Source of the DNA: Erythroxylum novogranatense
Lineage: Eukaryota > Streptophyta > Magnoliopsida > Malpighiales > Erythroxylaceae
NCBI GenBank assembly: GCA_029891385.1
Contig: CM057228.1
Span: 66,749,523-66,813,522 of the forward strand
DNA: 64,000 bases
Reading direction: 5' to 3'
The position numbers and the translations under genes are program-made. The notes below the pieces were generated by a model. It was not told the DNA's origin, ran no database searches, and worked only from the letters and a program-made list of their open reading frames with translations. Shown here piece after piece: positions 48,231 through 59,657 of this stretch; the stretch's first letter is position 1; each line of letters begins with the position of its first letter.

Positions 48231-51200
48231 CTTTGTCTTTTCCGATCGCTTTTCGTCCATTTCTCACTCTAAAACCTCCATTAACACTCTCAACTACCCA
48301 GATCAACCATAATAAATGCCATAAATGCATCAAAAACCATTAATAACAACATTAAAGCCATAAATACTTACCAATCGAAGATCGAATTCCACAAATCCCC
48401 CAAATCTCCGTAAACCCTAAAACTTTCTCAAATCACCGATTAACCATTCTCAAACCTTCTCAACCTTCATCAATCACAATAACAAGTTAGCCTAGCACAA
48501 TGAGGAGAAAACCATAAGGAAAGATCGAAGAACCTCACCGATGGGAGGAATCGATGAACACCGTGGGAGGAGGAAGAGAAGAAAACGATTTTGCCTTAGG
48601 AAAATTTCTAACTTTCAAACCTAGGTATTTATAGACATAGGTCTCCAAATCAGTTCAAATTTCAGTCTCTAAATTTCAATGGCTCAACATTTTAATTTCA
48701 TAACAGTATAACTCTAATTTTTCCATCGCCATTGGACAATTCTTTCAGTACCATACGGTCAATCGGCCTGTCACTCGAAAATTTCCGGTCCGAGCATTTT
48801 CTCCCGAATTTCTCGAAAATTTCCTATAAGCCACTATCAATAGCCAATCACTCTTAGCCCATTCTAAATCAGTCATTCAAGCCCAGTTACTCCTAATTTC
48901 TCAATCGATTGCAATCCAGTCAGTTCAATCAGTTCATGCTCACAATTAAAATACCGAAAAACCATGAATGCATGTACCTATAAATAAATGCATATGCAAT
49001 AAACCTATTCCTCTATAATTAGAGGCCAGTAACATGCTCAATCAGTGAATGCAATGAAACCTATCTGACTGACCCAATATTACCATAATGCCCTTGCTAA
49101 CAGTAACGGGATGTTACATTACGGCTGAATCATTGAAACATGCTCAAATCAATTTTTTTCCAGATTAGCATCCTACTCTTCTCCTACCTCTTCCATCCCT
49201 TTTCCTCACTCAAACACTACTCAATTCACTCAAGATATCAACCAAACTAAGGCAAAACCTCTACTTGACTATTAACCTACAACATAGCATCAACATGCAC
49301 TCAATCATCTTCCTTTTCATACACTCATTTAACCTCATTAAATTCAATCCAAACCATCTCAAATTATATACAACAAATGCTACATCATATATCATCAATC
49401 AAACAAGAATTCAAACCCATATACTCAAACCTCAATTTCCATGGAATTAATTGTAAATAACATCACAAATGATTGATTTAACTACAAATCCATCATTATA
49501 ACATATTCTTACCTAATCAAGCTTCCAAATCTTCTAATCATCAAAATCTCACAAACTCTCTAACTCTCTCCACCATGCACGATCATCATCATCAACTTGA
49601 GGGGGTGAGGTTTAGGTTGTCAATGAACAAAAAGAAGAGCAAGCCAAGAGGAAAGAAGGTAGAAAGGATAAGCAAAATTTCAAAAGAACCAAAGAAGAGG
49701 AGAGCTATGAAGGTGGTGGAGAAAATCACACTTAAAGCACCAAATCACCTTAGGAAAGGAGAAGCATAAAAGACTAAAAGAAGGGTGGGTTTTTATTAAA
49801 GAACTATAACATGGTGGCATGTTAGGCAAGTGACAAGTGTCACTTGCCACATGTCACATTTTCAAGCCCTCACTTAGTTTCTTTGCAATTAAAATTCCAA
49901 ATTTTACTCCAATTTCTCCCCAAATTTCCAATGGCTCAAATTAATAAATCCTAAAATCATTTATCTAAATTTCCCATGCCATTGGACAGGAATTTCTATT
50001 ACCGGTAAACAATCAACCTGCCACTTGACATTTTTCCTAGTCCTAAAATTTCACTAAAATTTCAGAAAAACAAATTCTAAAATTCTACAAAAATTCAACA
50101 ATCACAAAGACCCTCTCCAACTCAATTTTTCATACACACCAATCACATTTATTTACAATCACATTTTTTCACACTTATACTGGGAAATGTCATGAATGCA
50201 TGTACAGTCATTTTCATGTGCCAAAATTTACTATTCATAGGTATGCGGATGCTAGATTATGCATGAGCATGTAAAGGCAATTTTTAACGCTCATTAGCCC
50301 CTCAAAATTACTATTCTACCCTTTCCATCGATAATGGGATGTTACATATACTCTAACTGTAACATCCCATCACTGATGGGAAGGGTAAAATAGTAATTCG
50401 GGATGGGTTATGAGTGTATAAACTACTCTCGGCATGTTCATGCATAAGATGGCCTCCATATTTACATAAATTGTAATTTTTGTATATGCACATGCTTGTA
50501 CATCCATTCATGTCATTTCCCGGCATATGTGTTTATTGGAAAAATATATATATGATTTTGTGCTTGAAAAATGAATTGGAGTGGATTTTTGTGTGTTTTC
50601 CATTTTTGGAGAATTTTAGGAATTTTTTTGGAAAATTTCAGAGAAAATGTCCAAACCGAAAAAATTGTCAAGTGGCGGACTGATTGGATTTCTGGTACTG
50701 GAAATGACTGTCCAATGGTACTGGAAAATTAGATACATGATTTGAGGAATTATGATTGTTGAGCCATTGGAATTTGGAGTAGAAATTAATTTGTATTTGG
50801 AAAAAGGACCTGAAGATTGCTTAAAACTAGGACAAGTGGCAAGTGACAATTTTTCATGGTTATCTTATTAACTCACTTATTGTAAGCTTCCACGACACTT
50901 CCACTTGGAAAGAGTGAAAGGGCTTTGAGAGTGACTTTTTCTTTCATCCATAGGTGCTTCTCTTTTCCTCCTTCGTTGGTGCTTTTCTCCTTGTAAGGTG
51001 GTACTCTTCTCCTCCAACTAAAGCTCTTTTATCATAAGTGCTTCCTCTTCATGTGTTCAAGCTTAAGTCTTCTATATCCCTTAACAATGGTGAGTGTCGT
51101 GTATGTGAAGTGAAGAGGAGGAATTGGTGAGTTGGTGATGAATTGAAGCATTAAAGGCTTGTTAAATGAGAATTTTGTTTTTATGGTCTTAAATTGGTAG

Positions 51201-51679
51201 TTGATGCTTTATTTGTGATGTCTTGAACATTAATTTCATGGTACGTGGGATTAGCTTGTATGGGTATAAATTTATGTTTGTGTAAGGATAAAGGATATAA
51301 CATGTAAAGTATAGTTAAATTGTGTGTTTTGGATTGGTTTTTATGATATGAGATGAGTGGTAAATTAAAGAAAGAAAATTGTGTGTGTGTGCTGCCAAAT
51401 TGTAGCTAAGTGTTCAAGTGCAAGTTTTGATTAAATTGTGGCTAATTTCTTAGCTAAATTGGATGCTTATTGATGTAGGAATGGTGTTGGAAGAATCTGG
51501 AAAAGTCACTTTGTGTAGGTTTCAGGTTTTTGCTCATAACTTTTGATATGGTTGTGCTATTGAGATAAGCTTTGGCTTAAATTAAACTTGAGAAGTTTGG
51601 CTAGAATTCTTATGAAGGAAGTTCTGTCCAATTGTGAATTGAAAGGGGTGGAAATTTTGCTTTGAAAGTAAGATATGTG

Positions 51680-53260
51680 TGCAGGGTGAATAGTGGTGCT
51701 TTTAGCATTGAAAGATTTATAACCAGAAAATTTGGGAATTTTTATAGGCTAAAGTAGACGGATTTTGTGAATTTGGTCTTCATGAAAGTTGAATATTGAC
51801 TTGTTAGCTTTCTATCGCCACTAAGTATGATATTTTTCGATGTGTAGGTTGAAAGTTATGGCTTGATTATTTTCGGATGGTAATTGATGTATTAATGTAT
51901 TGTGGTGTGTGTAATGTCTCTAAGTACGGATTTTGTGGTTACTATGTTCTGAAGCAAATTTTGGACTGTTATGGTTAAAATTAGCTCAAGTGATCTTATG
52001 GAAAGTTGTAGAGGAATGTTGTAGCTTTGTAATGAGGTGTAATATGTTATTTGTGGATATAAGGATCGTAAGTTATGCATTTTTTAAGTTTGGATATGAT
52101 TTAGGTGAAATGGTTGTTTAACAAGCTTTAACAGAACAGCCACATTAATGGGAGAATGTGACCTGATTAGAGATGGAATTTGGTTCTAAGTCCTTATGAG
52201 AATTGTATCATGTTTTTTGATCTTTTCAGTGATATAGTGTATGTAATTTTCCGATAATGGGATAGGAAGTTATGCTTTGTGGAAGATTATGTTACTGTTG
52301 AGAATGACTTATATAGGCAGAAACTTTGATTGAGGATTTGAATTATTTAGAGATTGAATTTGCTTCCAAGTTGTTCTTGAAAGTTGTAGAATATGTTTTG
52401 ATCCTTCTTTTGTATAAAAATTGGAATTTTTCTCAAAGAGAATGGAAAGATATGATTTTTGGAAAAATGTTGTACTGTTTTGTACTGTTGTGAATGTTAA
52501 TGCGAAGGTAGTAGCTTTGATTGAATTTTTGACACCCTTAGAGGTGAAATTGGTTTTCAAGCCCTTCATGAAACTTGTAGGATTTTCTGTGATCTTTCCA
52601 ATGAGACCTCATTTCTGATTTGTGGACAATGGAATAGAGAATTATGATGTTTAGAGTTTCTGTCATTGTGTAGGATGATGTTTATTTGACAGATACTTTG
52701 AGGTGGTTTTTGACTCCTTTAGAGGCAGATCTGGTTCTTAATCTCTCATAGAATTTGAAGAGTTTTCTTTTAGTTTTCCATTGATACCAAGTTTGTTCAA
52801 CTTGGAGTTCTGAGTAAGAAGTTATGAATTGGAGAAGTTGAGTTGTCTGAAGAAAAGATCAGAGTTTTCCAGGTCAACCACTGTAGATGATTTAGTCGAC
52901 TAGGAGGTCTTCGACTAGTCGACTGATGCATGTAATTTTTATATGCGTTAGTAGTCATGTTTTTCTGACCTGACGACCTCTGTTCACTCTTTTGCTTATA
53001 ACTTTTCCATCTAACCTCCAATTGATCTAATTTTTGAAGCGTTGGATTCCTAAGACAATCCTCTACCTCTCTATGAAAATTTATGGATTTTGAGATTAAA
53101 TTGAAAATGATTGATTAGATTAAAGTGAGAGGATTGGTTGGAAAAGTTTGAACATACTTTAGTATTTTGGTGATATCTCGATTTGTAGAGATCCAAATGA
53201 AGTGATTCTTGTTCCTAATTAAACTAGAGACATGGGGCTACAAGTTATCTAAAGGAATCA
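51680..53260 (+). repeat. About eight diverged modules of ~165-190 bp in LTR F
   Basis: Blocks ending in a gaaagttatg-like phrase recur at about 51853, 52066, 52252, 52443, 52638 and 52817. Each is preceded by a (gaa)tttggttctt...tcatgaaa(g)ttgtag phrase and a gatctttcca-like phrase. D has about five such blocks, which accounts for much of the length difference. Confidence 0.5.
52892..52925. repeat. GTCGAC palindrome cluster in LTR F
   Basis: ttagtcgactagg (52892) and cgactagtcgactg (52912-52925). It occupies the site where LTR E has a GC-rich palindrome cluster. Confidence 0.7.
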
Positions 53261-53608
53261 AATCTCTATTCAGTCCTTAAGATGTTCAATTTCTGGAGTG
53301 AAATTGGGTATAGTGTACAGTCTCGATTTTAGCAACAATTGGACCCATAGAGGTCCGAATTGAGTGATTTTGGTGTCAATGAGTTTCTAAAATTTAGAGG
53401 AAAATATTTTGATGGGAATTTTGGAATAGTGTCGGGAATGTCACAAACATGCATTGTACACATTTTAATTCCTACATGTGCATTATTAAATATTTCTGAT
53501 TGGGCATTTGGTAATGTTTGTATATTTTTGACTGTTATAGAGGCACTTTTGGAACGTCAACCCACCGACGTTGCCGAGACTTCTAGGCATTAACTTCGGA
53601 AGCAAATG

Positions 53609-54580
53609 GTGAGTGACCTAGGCAGTTACTCAATTATTATTTGCTTATAATTCTGTGGTGAATAATGGTGGGATTGTGTTATGATTATGGATTCCGGACA
53701 GAAGGTTCGATATATTGGGAGATTATGACATAGAAATGTTATTTGTGTGATTTAATGTGATTGTGATTTTAATGTGATTAATTGTGAACTATTTGTTCGA
53801 ATGTGATAATTTGGAAATGATTGTGATGTGGATATTGCCTTATTGTGACATATGCATTCCATGCATGAATGCATGATCAGTTAATGACAGTTGTGACCGG
53901 AGTAGCCACCGAGAGCTAAAAGCTCAATGTATTTGGGCCTCGAGCCCACAGTGATTCAGAGCCTCAGGCTCAACGATTAATGCGCTCATATTGGGACAGT
54001 TTTAGGCGCTCGGTCACAATACCGTAATAAATTAGAAAAGTGTCACATACGTATTTCATATGCATTTGATTTGATCTCCTTGATTAAGTGAAAGGAAAAA
54101 TGCCTTATACTTATGTGAAAACAATCATGTGGTACTTCTGAATGTGAAAATTTGAAATAACTGTGATATACTTAAGTGTTGCATGAAACATACTAGCTGC
54201 TGTAACCAGAGTCACCACCGATCAGAGCTTTAAGCTCAATGAGTGAAAATGAGCCTTGAGCTCATAAGTGATTCAGAGCCTCAAGCTCAACATTTAATGA
54301 GCCTTGTATCCACCAACGGATAAGGGACAGTTATTAATGAGCCCTACAAGGGAAAGTTTAGGCACTCGGTCACAACAAAATAATAACTGGAAAGTGAATC
54401 TCATATGCTTGTATGAAATATGAACAATATGAATGTGGAATTCTGTAGATGTGTGTGTGAATGTGCATTACGAAATAATGTTCGATGTATGCAAGTTGTG
54501 TGATGTGACTGGGTGAACCATCAATGATGGTCACTCACTGAGTTCGCAAAACTCATCCAAAATTTGCAATTATTTTTCAG
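53609..54580 (+). other. Putative intron inside LTR F
   Basis: Donor AAATG|GTGAGTGACC (GT at 53609-53610) and acceptor TTGCAATTATTTTTCAG|GAC (AG at 54579-54580), 972 bp. Two hairpin-rich blocks (53893-54030 and 54203-54385) are internal duplicates of one another. Inference. Confidence 0.5.
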
Positions 54581-54960
54581 GACCCAGAAGAATAGCCCGC
54601 TAGGCAATGGGCATATAACATCTGCTTGTGAGTGAGAGAAGTGGTTGGGATCAGTTCGCGTCTGCATTAGTGTCTGATATAATTGTATTTTTTCTGAATT
54701 TTTGTATTAATGATTAGATCAATTTTTAAGTCAACGGACTGAAATAAATTGTATTTATGAAATGGGCCCCCGTGGCCACTGTATTTATTGGTGATTATGT
54801 ATGTTAATGATTTTTCGCTAGTGTATGCTTATGTTTCAAAAAAAGAATTTATACTGAGTTTTGACTGAGTGATGTAGCATGCCACCCTCGCAGGGCAAAA
54901 ACTCGAATATCACCATCGATGTCGAGTTCGGGTCATACGGGAGTGGGTTGTTACACTAAC

Positions 54961-55337
54961 TTTTTTTGTGTAGGCTTGAAGCAAAAAATAGTTAAATAGG
55001 CCTTTAATCCACATAATTTGGTGTCACCTATGGGATATTCTTTTGAAAATTTGGGTATTCTCACCTAAGTATTTGAGGTCTTTAATCCATATAATAAGCA
55101 TTTGAGGTCTCAACGCATAATGAACATACTACTATAATCAAGATATTAGGACAACAAGTTAACAGTTGAAACAAGAAAAGAAGTAGACTTGTAATCCATG
55201 TCCATCATTGTAAGGAGCTCTATCAATACCCCTAGTGTTAATTCCACTAGAACACAATATATAAGGACGAGTTTGATAGTTAACAATATTCTAATACTTG
55301 ATGATTTATTAGAGAAATTACCAAGCATGTTTAATAT
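54961..55337. other. Host interval between F and J
   Basis: Nothing recognisable in 377 bp. It is continuous with the host sequence that preceded E and F (ctcttatactctaac joined to ttttttt). Confidence 0.5.
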
Positions 55338-55342
55338 GCCAA

Positions 55343-56929
55343 TGACCGCGCGTCATAACGCTAATCAAAATTAAAATAACTAGACTACTACTGTAGCAGT
55401 GGCGAGTCTAGGTCGATCCCACAGAGAGTGTGTGTAAAGTTTAAGAAATGAAATTAATCGATGTTTAGGAAAAAGGGGGGTTTTGGATTTTTAGAGATGA
55501 AAATAAAATAAAACTAACTAATAAAAACAAATTAAAGAAAACATGCAATAAAATGAAAAATGTGGGAAATTCGGTAGGGACCCGGTTCTTTGGTTCAATC
55601 TCGGCCTACACCCTGATTAAGCATATTTTATTAATTTGTTGTTCTTTAATCTCTCCTAGAAACTATTAATCGTGGATTAAAAATTAACCCGAGTTTTCCC
55701 TTAGGTTTTGTTTAATCAAGATACGATCGTTGATTAAACCTAACCACCTAACAACCTAGGATACGATCTCTAGATTTAATTAGGCAGTAGCATTAAGAAT
55801 TAGGAAAACCGATTAATCAAGGCAACAACCACACACACTTGGGTCATTTATCCTAAGTCATGTTATCCCTAATGATTACGAATCAATAGTCGCTACAAAT
55901 GAATTTCAACATAACAATTACGGATTACATCGAAATTCTAGGAATGGGTTTGAAATTAACGATTCAATGAACGCATTAAAATCATCAATTCACAATACCC
56001 GATGGGTTCATACACAAATAACCGAATAATAACGAAAATCCGATTATCCATACACAAAACCCAAATCGATTAAAACAAGACAACACAATCAATTTCTAAT
56101 GAGAGAAAGAAACAACAAAATAATTAAAATAATACTTAACTCGAGTCGTCGACATTTTACCTCTGAACCGGTATCGAAATATTTAGTTCTTCATGGATCT
56201 TTTCTGAAAAAATTACCTCAGCTCCATCCTTATCCCTAATCAAAAATCCCTAATTAACTCTTGCGCAAACTTCACTGTTGCTTGTTTCCTCGTGCATGCG
56301 AGCTTCTCTCATCGCCTAATGAGCATTGTAGCCTCCACGCCAGCACGTCACGCTCGCAACCCAGCCAAGCCTTCCTGGCTCCTTGCGTCTGCGCCTCCTA
56401 CTTTTTATTCCTCCAGCACCGCACTCTCTACATTCCTCACACTATTCATTCACGGGACGAATAAGGGTCTCATCAACTTAAAACCCTTGCTCTGCGCTCC
56501 TCTCTTGTTCTGCCTGCGTTTTGCGCAGGTGCGTTGTGCGTTTAATGCACAACGCAATGCATAACGCACAATGCCTGCGTTTTGCATTATACGCTGGCGT
56601 TACCTGCGTTTTGCGCCCAACGCAGCGCAAAACGCAGGTCTATGCCTCTGTGCTGTTGTGTCGTTTTTGGCTACTCCTATTTTCTTCTTCTTTTGTCGTT
56701 TTGTGTTTCAATTTTCTTGTATTATTTTTTTCTTCTTGCTCCATAACGACAAGCAAAAATAAATCTTCGAAAAATGACCCAAATGTAATGCTTCCGACTC
56801 ACTTTAATTTCTTTGCTCCCAAATTGTACCTAAAATCATATATGAATTAAAGTGGGTATCTTAAGCATTTTTATATCAATAATTGCTAAGTGTAAATGAT
56901 TAAAAATATCAACAATTAAGCACATATCA
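55343..56929 (-). repeat. 3' LTR of element J
   Basis: 1587 bp. It is partner to 59658-61248; shared text includes gtggcgagtctaggtcgatc, gggacccggttctttggttc and the inverted-repeat region at 56513-56637. Confidence 0.92.
56513..56637. repeat. Nested inverted repeats in 3' LTR of J
   Basis: Outer arms are cctgcgttttgcg (56513-56525) and cgcaaaacgcagg (56625-56637). Inside is tgcgttgtgcgtt facing aatgcacaacgca (56530-56556), plus two more cctgcgttttgc copies. Confidence 0.8.
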
Positions 56930-56945
56930 AATACCCCCACACTTA
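56930..56945 (-). other. Polypurine tract of element J
   Basis: AAGTGTGGGGGTATT on minus, adjoining the LTR. Confidence 0.8.
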
Positions 56946-58567
56946 GCTTTTGACCGTCCTCGGGCAAAACATCCAAATTAAGCTCAAAGATCCGAAACAT
57001 TTACTCAATTCCCATATCTTCCGAGACAATATAATCATAAGCAAAGATGAATAACTTTCAAACATCATAGCAAGAAATCAACATTCTAAGCTTTTATTCA
57101 TGATCAATCAATATTCAATATCTTCAAAAACTGATCAATCTAATGGTAGACTCGGAAATGTGTTTAATTAAAATATATCAATAGGTACACTCAATACCAT
57201 TCGTGAACATGGCAATCCACAACTTTGCATATCATTTCATTCCTCCACCACTAATGTTCACATGCAAAATCATGAATCAAAGGACTTTTCAAGGTTGTAA
57301 TATGGGAAAGGGTAAGGTGAGGTAAATTTAGGTCAACTAGTATGAAAGCCATCAAAGCTAGTGAAACAAAAATAACACTCAATAAAAAACTGGGTACCGT
57401 CAGCTATGACGAATGCAAAAATTACATCTCACACCCTCATTCAGCTTTCACACACAAACCACATGAAGCATATATCAATCCAAAGGAATCACTTATACAA
57501 TTTATCTCAATGAAATCACAAGAGTGAACCTTTGAAGCAAACCTCAACCTCATATTCAACATTCTCAAATAACTCTATCATTACAACTATAGGAAGATGC
57601 ATAAATCATAAACAACTTTTAAATACATATGCAATTCTTCCTTGATAATTATTTTCAATAATTTATTTTTCTTCTTCTTCTTCTTCTTTTTATTCATTTT
57701 TTTCATTTTTTTCATTTTTTTCATTTTTTTCATCTTCTTTTCTTTTCTTTTCCTTGTAAAAATTAAAATAAACTACATCAACATGGGAATCTCAATGATA
57801 AGAAATAAAATAAAATCCAAAATTATAACCAACCCTCACATATATACACCCCCACACTAAAAATTTTGTATATCCACAACCTCAACAATCACAAATGTTC
57901 CACTAGCTTTATGACTCAGGTAGGACATTTGGTTAAGTTTAAAAGCATGAAACGTGGTTTATACGAAAAGAAAGGTTAAATCTCAAAGGGGTTTATCAAG
58001 GGATAAATCATGTCAATAGGGTAGGTCATTTAGCCAATGTAGCTTATGAAAAACAAAGAATGCCTAATCATTTCCATGTTAATGTATGTGATAAAAAAAT
58101 GGTCTCGAATAGAAATTCAACGCAAAATCGGGACGTGCATGTCATGAAGGTCACACATTATCAAAAGGCAATGAGACTGATATGGTTGTGTCAGTCAATT
58201 AAGGCTCAAAATCTCACCGGCTTTGTCTACCATTAGTCACTACTCTTCTAAAGATAATGCATATTGACCAATTACAAGAGCAAAAGTACATGCTAAAGTT
58301 GCTATGAAATTATCCAATCAATCCACACTCCAATCATGATTATATAATCCTAGAAGTAATAGAAAATGAGAAAATGTTTGTTTCATTTGTTTTATTCTTT
58401 CTCTCATTTTGATTGAAAACTGAAAAACAAGTAACACAAACAAATTCAAAAACACACATGCATATAAAAAGTAATGCGGAAATGTAAAGGAAAAGAAATT
58501 TACTTCCCTTGGGTTGCCTCCCACGAAGCGCCTTTGTTTAGGGTTGCTGGCTTGACTCCTTTTCTCC
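56946..58567. other. Non-coding part of element J interior
   Basis: No protein motif seen. It contains a pyrimidine-rich low-complexity run (57660-57755, cttctt and catttttt repeats) on the plus strand. The Phe-rich open frame across it is not a gene. Confidence 0.6.
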
Positions 58568-59017
58568 TCACGTGACAAAATTATAATCTTCGCGAATTAC
58601 ATGTGGCTCTTCCACGTGAGGTAGTGCCGAATAGGGCCTTAGTCGATCATCATCCTCCTTCAGTATCTTCTCTATCCTCAGCTTCTCAATTTTGACTGTG
58701 TCCATACAATCTGGAAATATTTCGAACGTCTCTTCACCTTTTTCTTCATCATTCAATTCCTTCAATCTGTAATGTAAAGGTAAAGAGTTAGTTTCAAAAA
58801 TAATTATGGACTCAATACTTACCTCCGAGCTAAAAGATATGTCCTTTGTGGCTTCGAGCTCCTTCTCCACTTCTTCGACACAAACAATTCGTTGAGGGTT
58901 GACCTCAAAATTCTCAAGCTCCTCATCACTTTGCAAATTTTCCCCCACAGACTTTAATTGGATACACCTCGGGTTGATACGATTGTGCCTCTTCTCATCG
59001 CGATTCGAGGTGATCAA
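58568..59017 (-). CDS. Acidic protein frame of element J, function unknown
   Basis: About 150 codons rich in Glu and Asp, with no domain I recognise. It includes LQSDEELENFEVNPQ, CVEEVEKELEATKDISF, NSLPLHYRLKELNDEEKGEE and a C-terminal PHVEEPHVIREDYNFVT. There is no ATG at its 5' edge. It overlaps the gag-like frame above it by about 20 bp in another frame. In the related copy K both segments are in one frame (MGEMATRIECLES... leading to QSDEELEN), so here the two were probably one protein before a frameshift. Its place near the gag end suggests a gag-associated role, which is a guess. Confidence 0.5.
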   Translation of the reverse strand: MITSNRDEKRHNRINPRCIQLKSVGENLQSDEELENFEVNPQRIVCVEEVEKELEATKDISFSSEVSIESIIIFETNSLPLHYRLKELNDEEKGEETFEIFPDCMDTVKIEKLRIEKILKEDDDRLRPYSALPHVEEPHVIREDYNFVT

Positions 59018-59489
59018 GGCTTATTGCCATCTGACCCATTAGGTTTTCCCTCCTCTGTTGGTGTGCTCTTGTCTCTTGTATAAATTCTTGCATTTCCTGT
59101 TGCATCTCCCGTTGACTTGCTATGATTTCCTGAAAATCCTGGTGCAATTGCAAGTTTGAAGCAACAAGTTTGGTAAGAATTTCTTCTAAAGATGCACCTG
59201 AATCAAATTGGCTCTCCGGATCTTGGGACCAAGTTTTTTCTAAAAATTGCCCTCCATTCTTCTAGAAGTGTAAAGTATTATCCTGTAATGGCAACATCAA
59301 CTCTTCCAGAGATGGACCGGAGTTGTGATAGTAAGCTTCTGTTCTGTACGAGAATTGCTGTGTGTCCTGCAAACTATCATGGAAGTAATTGTGCTGATTA
59401 TCCCATCTATAACAAAAGTTAGGTTGATCAGTCCAAACATTGTTATAGGAATGAGAATATGAATTATAAAAGAAATTACTTCCGTCCAT
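58995..59489 (-). pseudogene. gag-like coiled-coil frame of element J with one stop
   Basis: From an ATG at 59489 (MDGSNFFYNSYSHSYNN) it runs 165 codons, with a single TAG at 59264-59262. The first part is aromatic/Asn-rich (WTDQPNFCYRW), like the segment before the C-terminal tail of Athila/Tat gag. The second part is a heptad-like Gln/Glu-rich coiled coil (SLEEILTKLVASNLQ, QREMQQEMQEFIQ, then MGQMAISLDHLES). The stop probably replaces Gln. It starts about 150 bp from the primer site. There is no zinc knuckle. Confidence 0.6.
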
Positions 59490-59635
59490 AACAATTTTTT
59501 TTTTGTCGTTTATTTTTTTTTCAAACACAAAATAAGAAAATGAAAAGATCACCAAATAACAGAAAAGAAATTAATCACGAACAAATATATAGAAAACACC
59601 AATTAAATCATAAACAAAAACTAAAACACCACACT

Positions 59636-59652
59636 CCCCGACAACGGCACCA
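59636..59652 (-). other. Primer-binding site of element J
   Basis: TGGTGCCGTTGTCGGGG on minus, close to the TGGCGCCGTTGCCGGGG class used by Athila/Tat elements (attributed to tRNA-Asp). It is five bases from the LTR. Confidence 0.75.
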
Positions 59653-59657
59653 AAATT

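Larger units (their letters stand above)
30294..49118 (-). mobile_element. Element G: Tekay/Del-like chromovirus hosting copia H
   Basis: The LTRs (30294-33025 and 36901-49118, the latter split by H) and the perfect duplication ttacg (30289-30293, 49119-49123) define it. The interior is 3875 bp. On the minus strand, in order: primer-binding site, gag with zinc knuckle, protease, RT, integrase, chromodomain, polypurine tract. RNase H and the rest of the RT thumb are missing. Long LTRs, the chromodomain and the coding order place it with chromoviruses of the Tekay/Del type. In the first about 440 aligned LTR bases I count about 16 mismatches, mostly transitions, so it is younger than A and C. 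Stops and frameshifts make it defective. Confidence 0.93.
36901..49118 (-). repeat. 5' LTR of element G, split by copia element H
   Basis: The parts 36901-37587 and 47144-49118 align with 30294-33025. The break is in the G-run of the putative intron. It carries its own donor (GT at 47477-47476), acceptor (AG at 37280-37279), palindrome cluster (48034-48230) and TATA box (48633-48624). Confidence 0.92.
24130..50346 (-). mobile_element. Element E: internally deleted gypsy element hosting G and H
   Basis: The left end TATAACACCTCACTCCCGC (24130) and right end GATGTTACA (50346) are flanked by a perfect duplication tatac (24125-24129, 50347-50351). The right LTR starts at 26935 with TGTAACACCCCACTCCCGC and is split by element G at 30294-49118. 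The left LTR keeps only about 296 bp before running into pol, so one deletion removed most of that LTR and the 3' part of the interior. Primer-site and pol orientation show it reads right to left. It belongs to the same family as C, D and F. Confidence 0.85.
26935..50346 (-). repeat. Right (5') LTR of element E, split by element G
   Basis: The parts 26935-30293 and 49119-50346 together make about 4.6 kb, matching solo LTR F (4598 bp) in inverted orientation. Shared landmarks are ggtggcttgctacatca, the gggtgagttttgcgaactc module (about 27432), hairpin phrases at 27.6-27.76 kb, aagttataagcaaaagagtg (28667), the module repeats, GCCATTGGACAGG (49979) and the terminal GGGATGTTACA. A lysine-rich open frame at 49575-49769 is within the LTR and is not considered a gene. 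Confidence 0.85.
50358..54955 (+). mobile_element. Solo LTR F, same family as LTR E, inverted
   Basis: It starts TGTAACATCCCATC and ends GTGGGTTGTTACA, with the perfect duplication ctaac (50353-50357, 54956-54960) and no interior. It matches LTR E read in reverse and D in direct order. It is 4598 bp, the longest LTR here. From left to right it has aagggtaaaatagtaa, GTCCAATGGT (50710), about eight ~180-bp modules, the GTCGAC cluster, the putative intron, and the conserved terminal 100 bp. Open frames in it are not genes. Confidence 0.92.

Noticed and set aside
49575..49769. Lys/Arg-rich open frame with a His-rich start
   Set aside because: It lies inside LTR E at a position that is non-coding in related LTRs F and C.
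56261..56850. Overlapping open frames in LTR J, repeated near 60.6-61.2 kb
   Set aside because: They are present twice because the LTR is duplicated. They run over inverted repeats and have no protein similarity I recognise.
57642..57860. Phe-rich open frame
   Set aside because: A low-complexity cttctt/catttttt run gives the frame.
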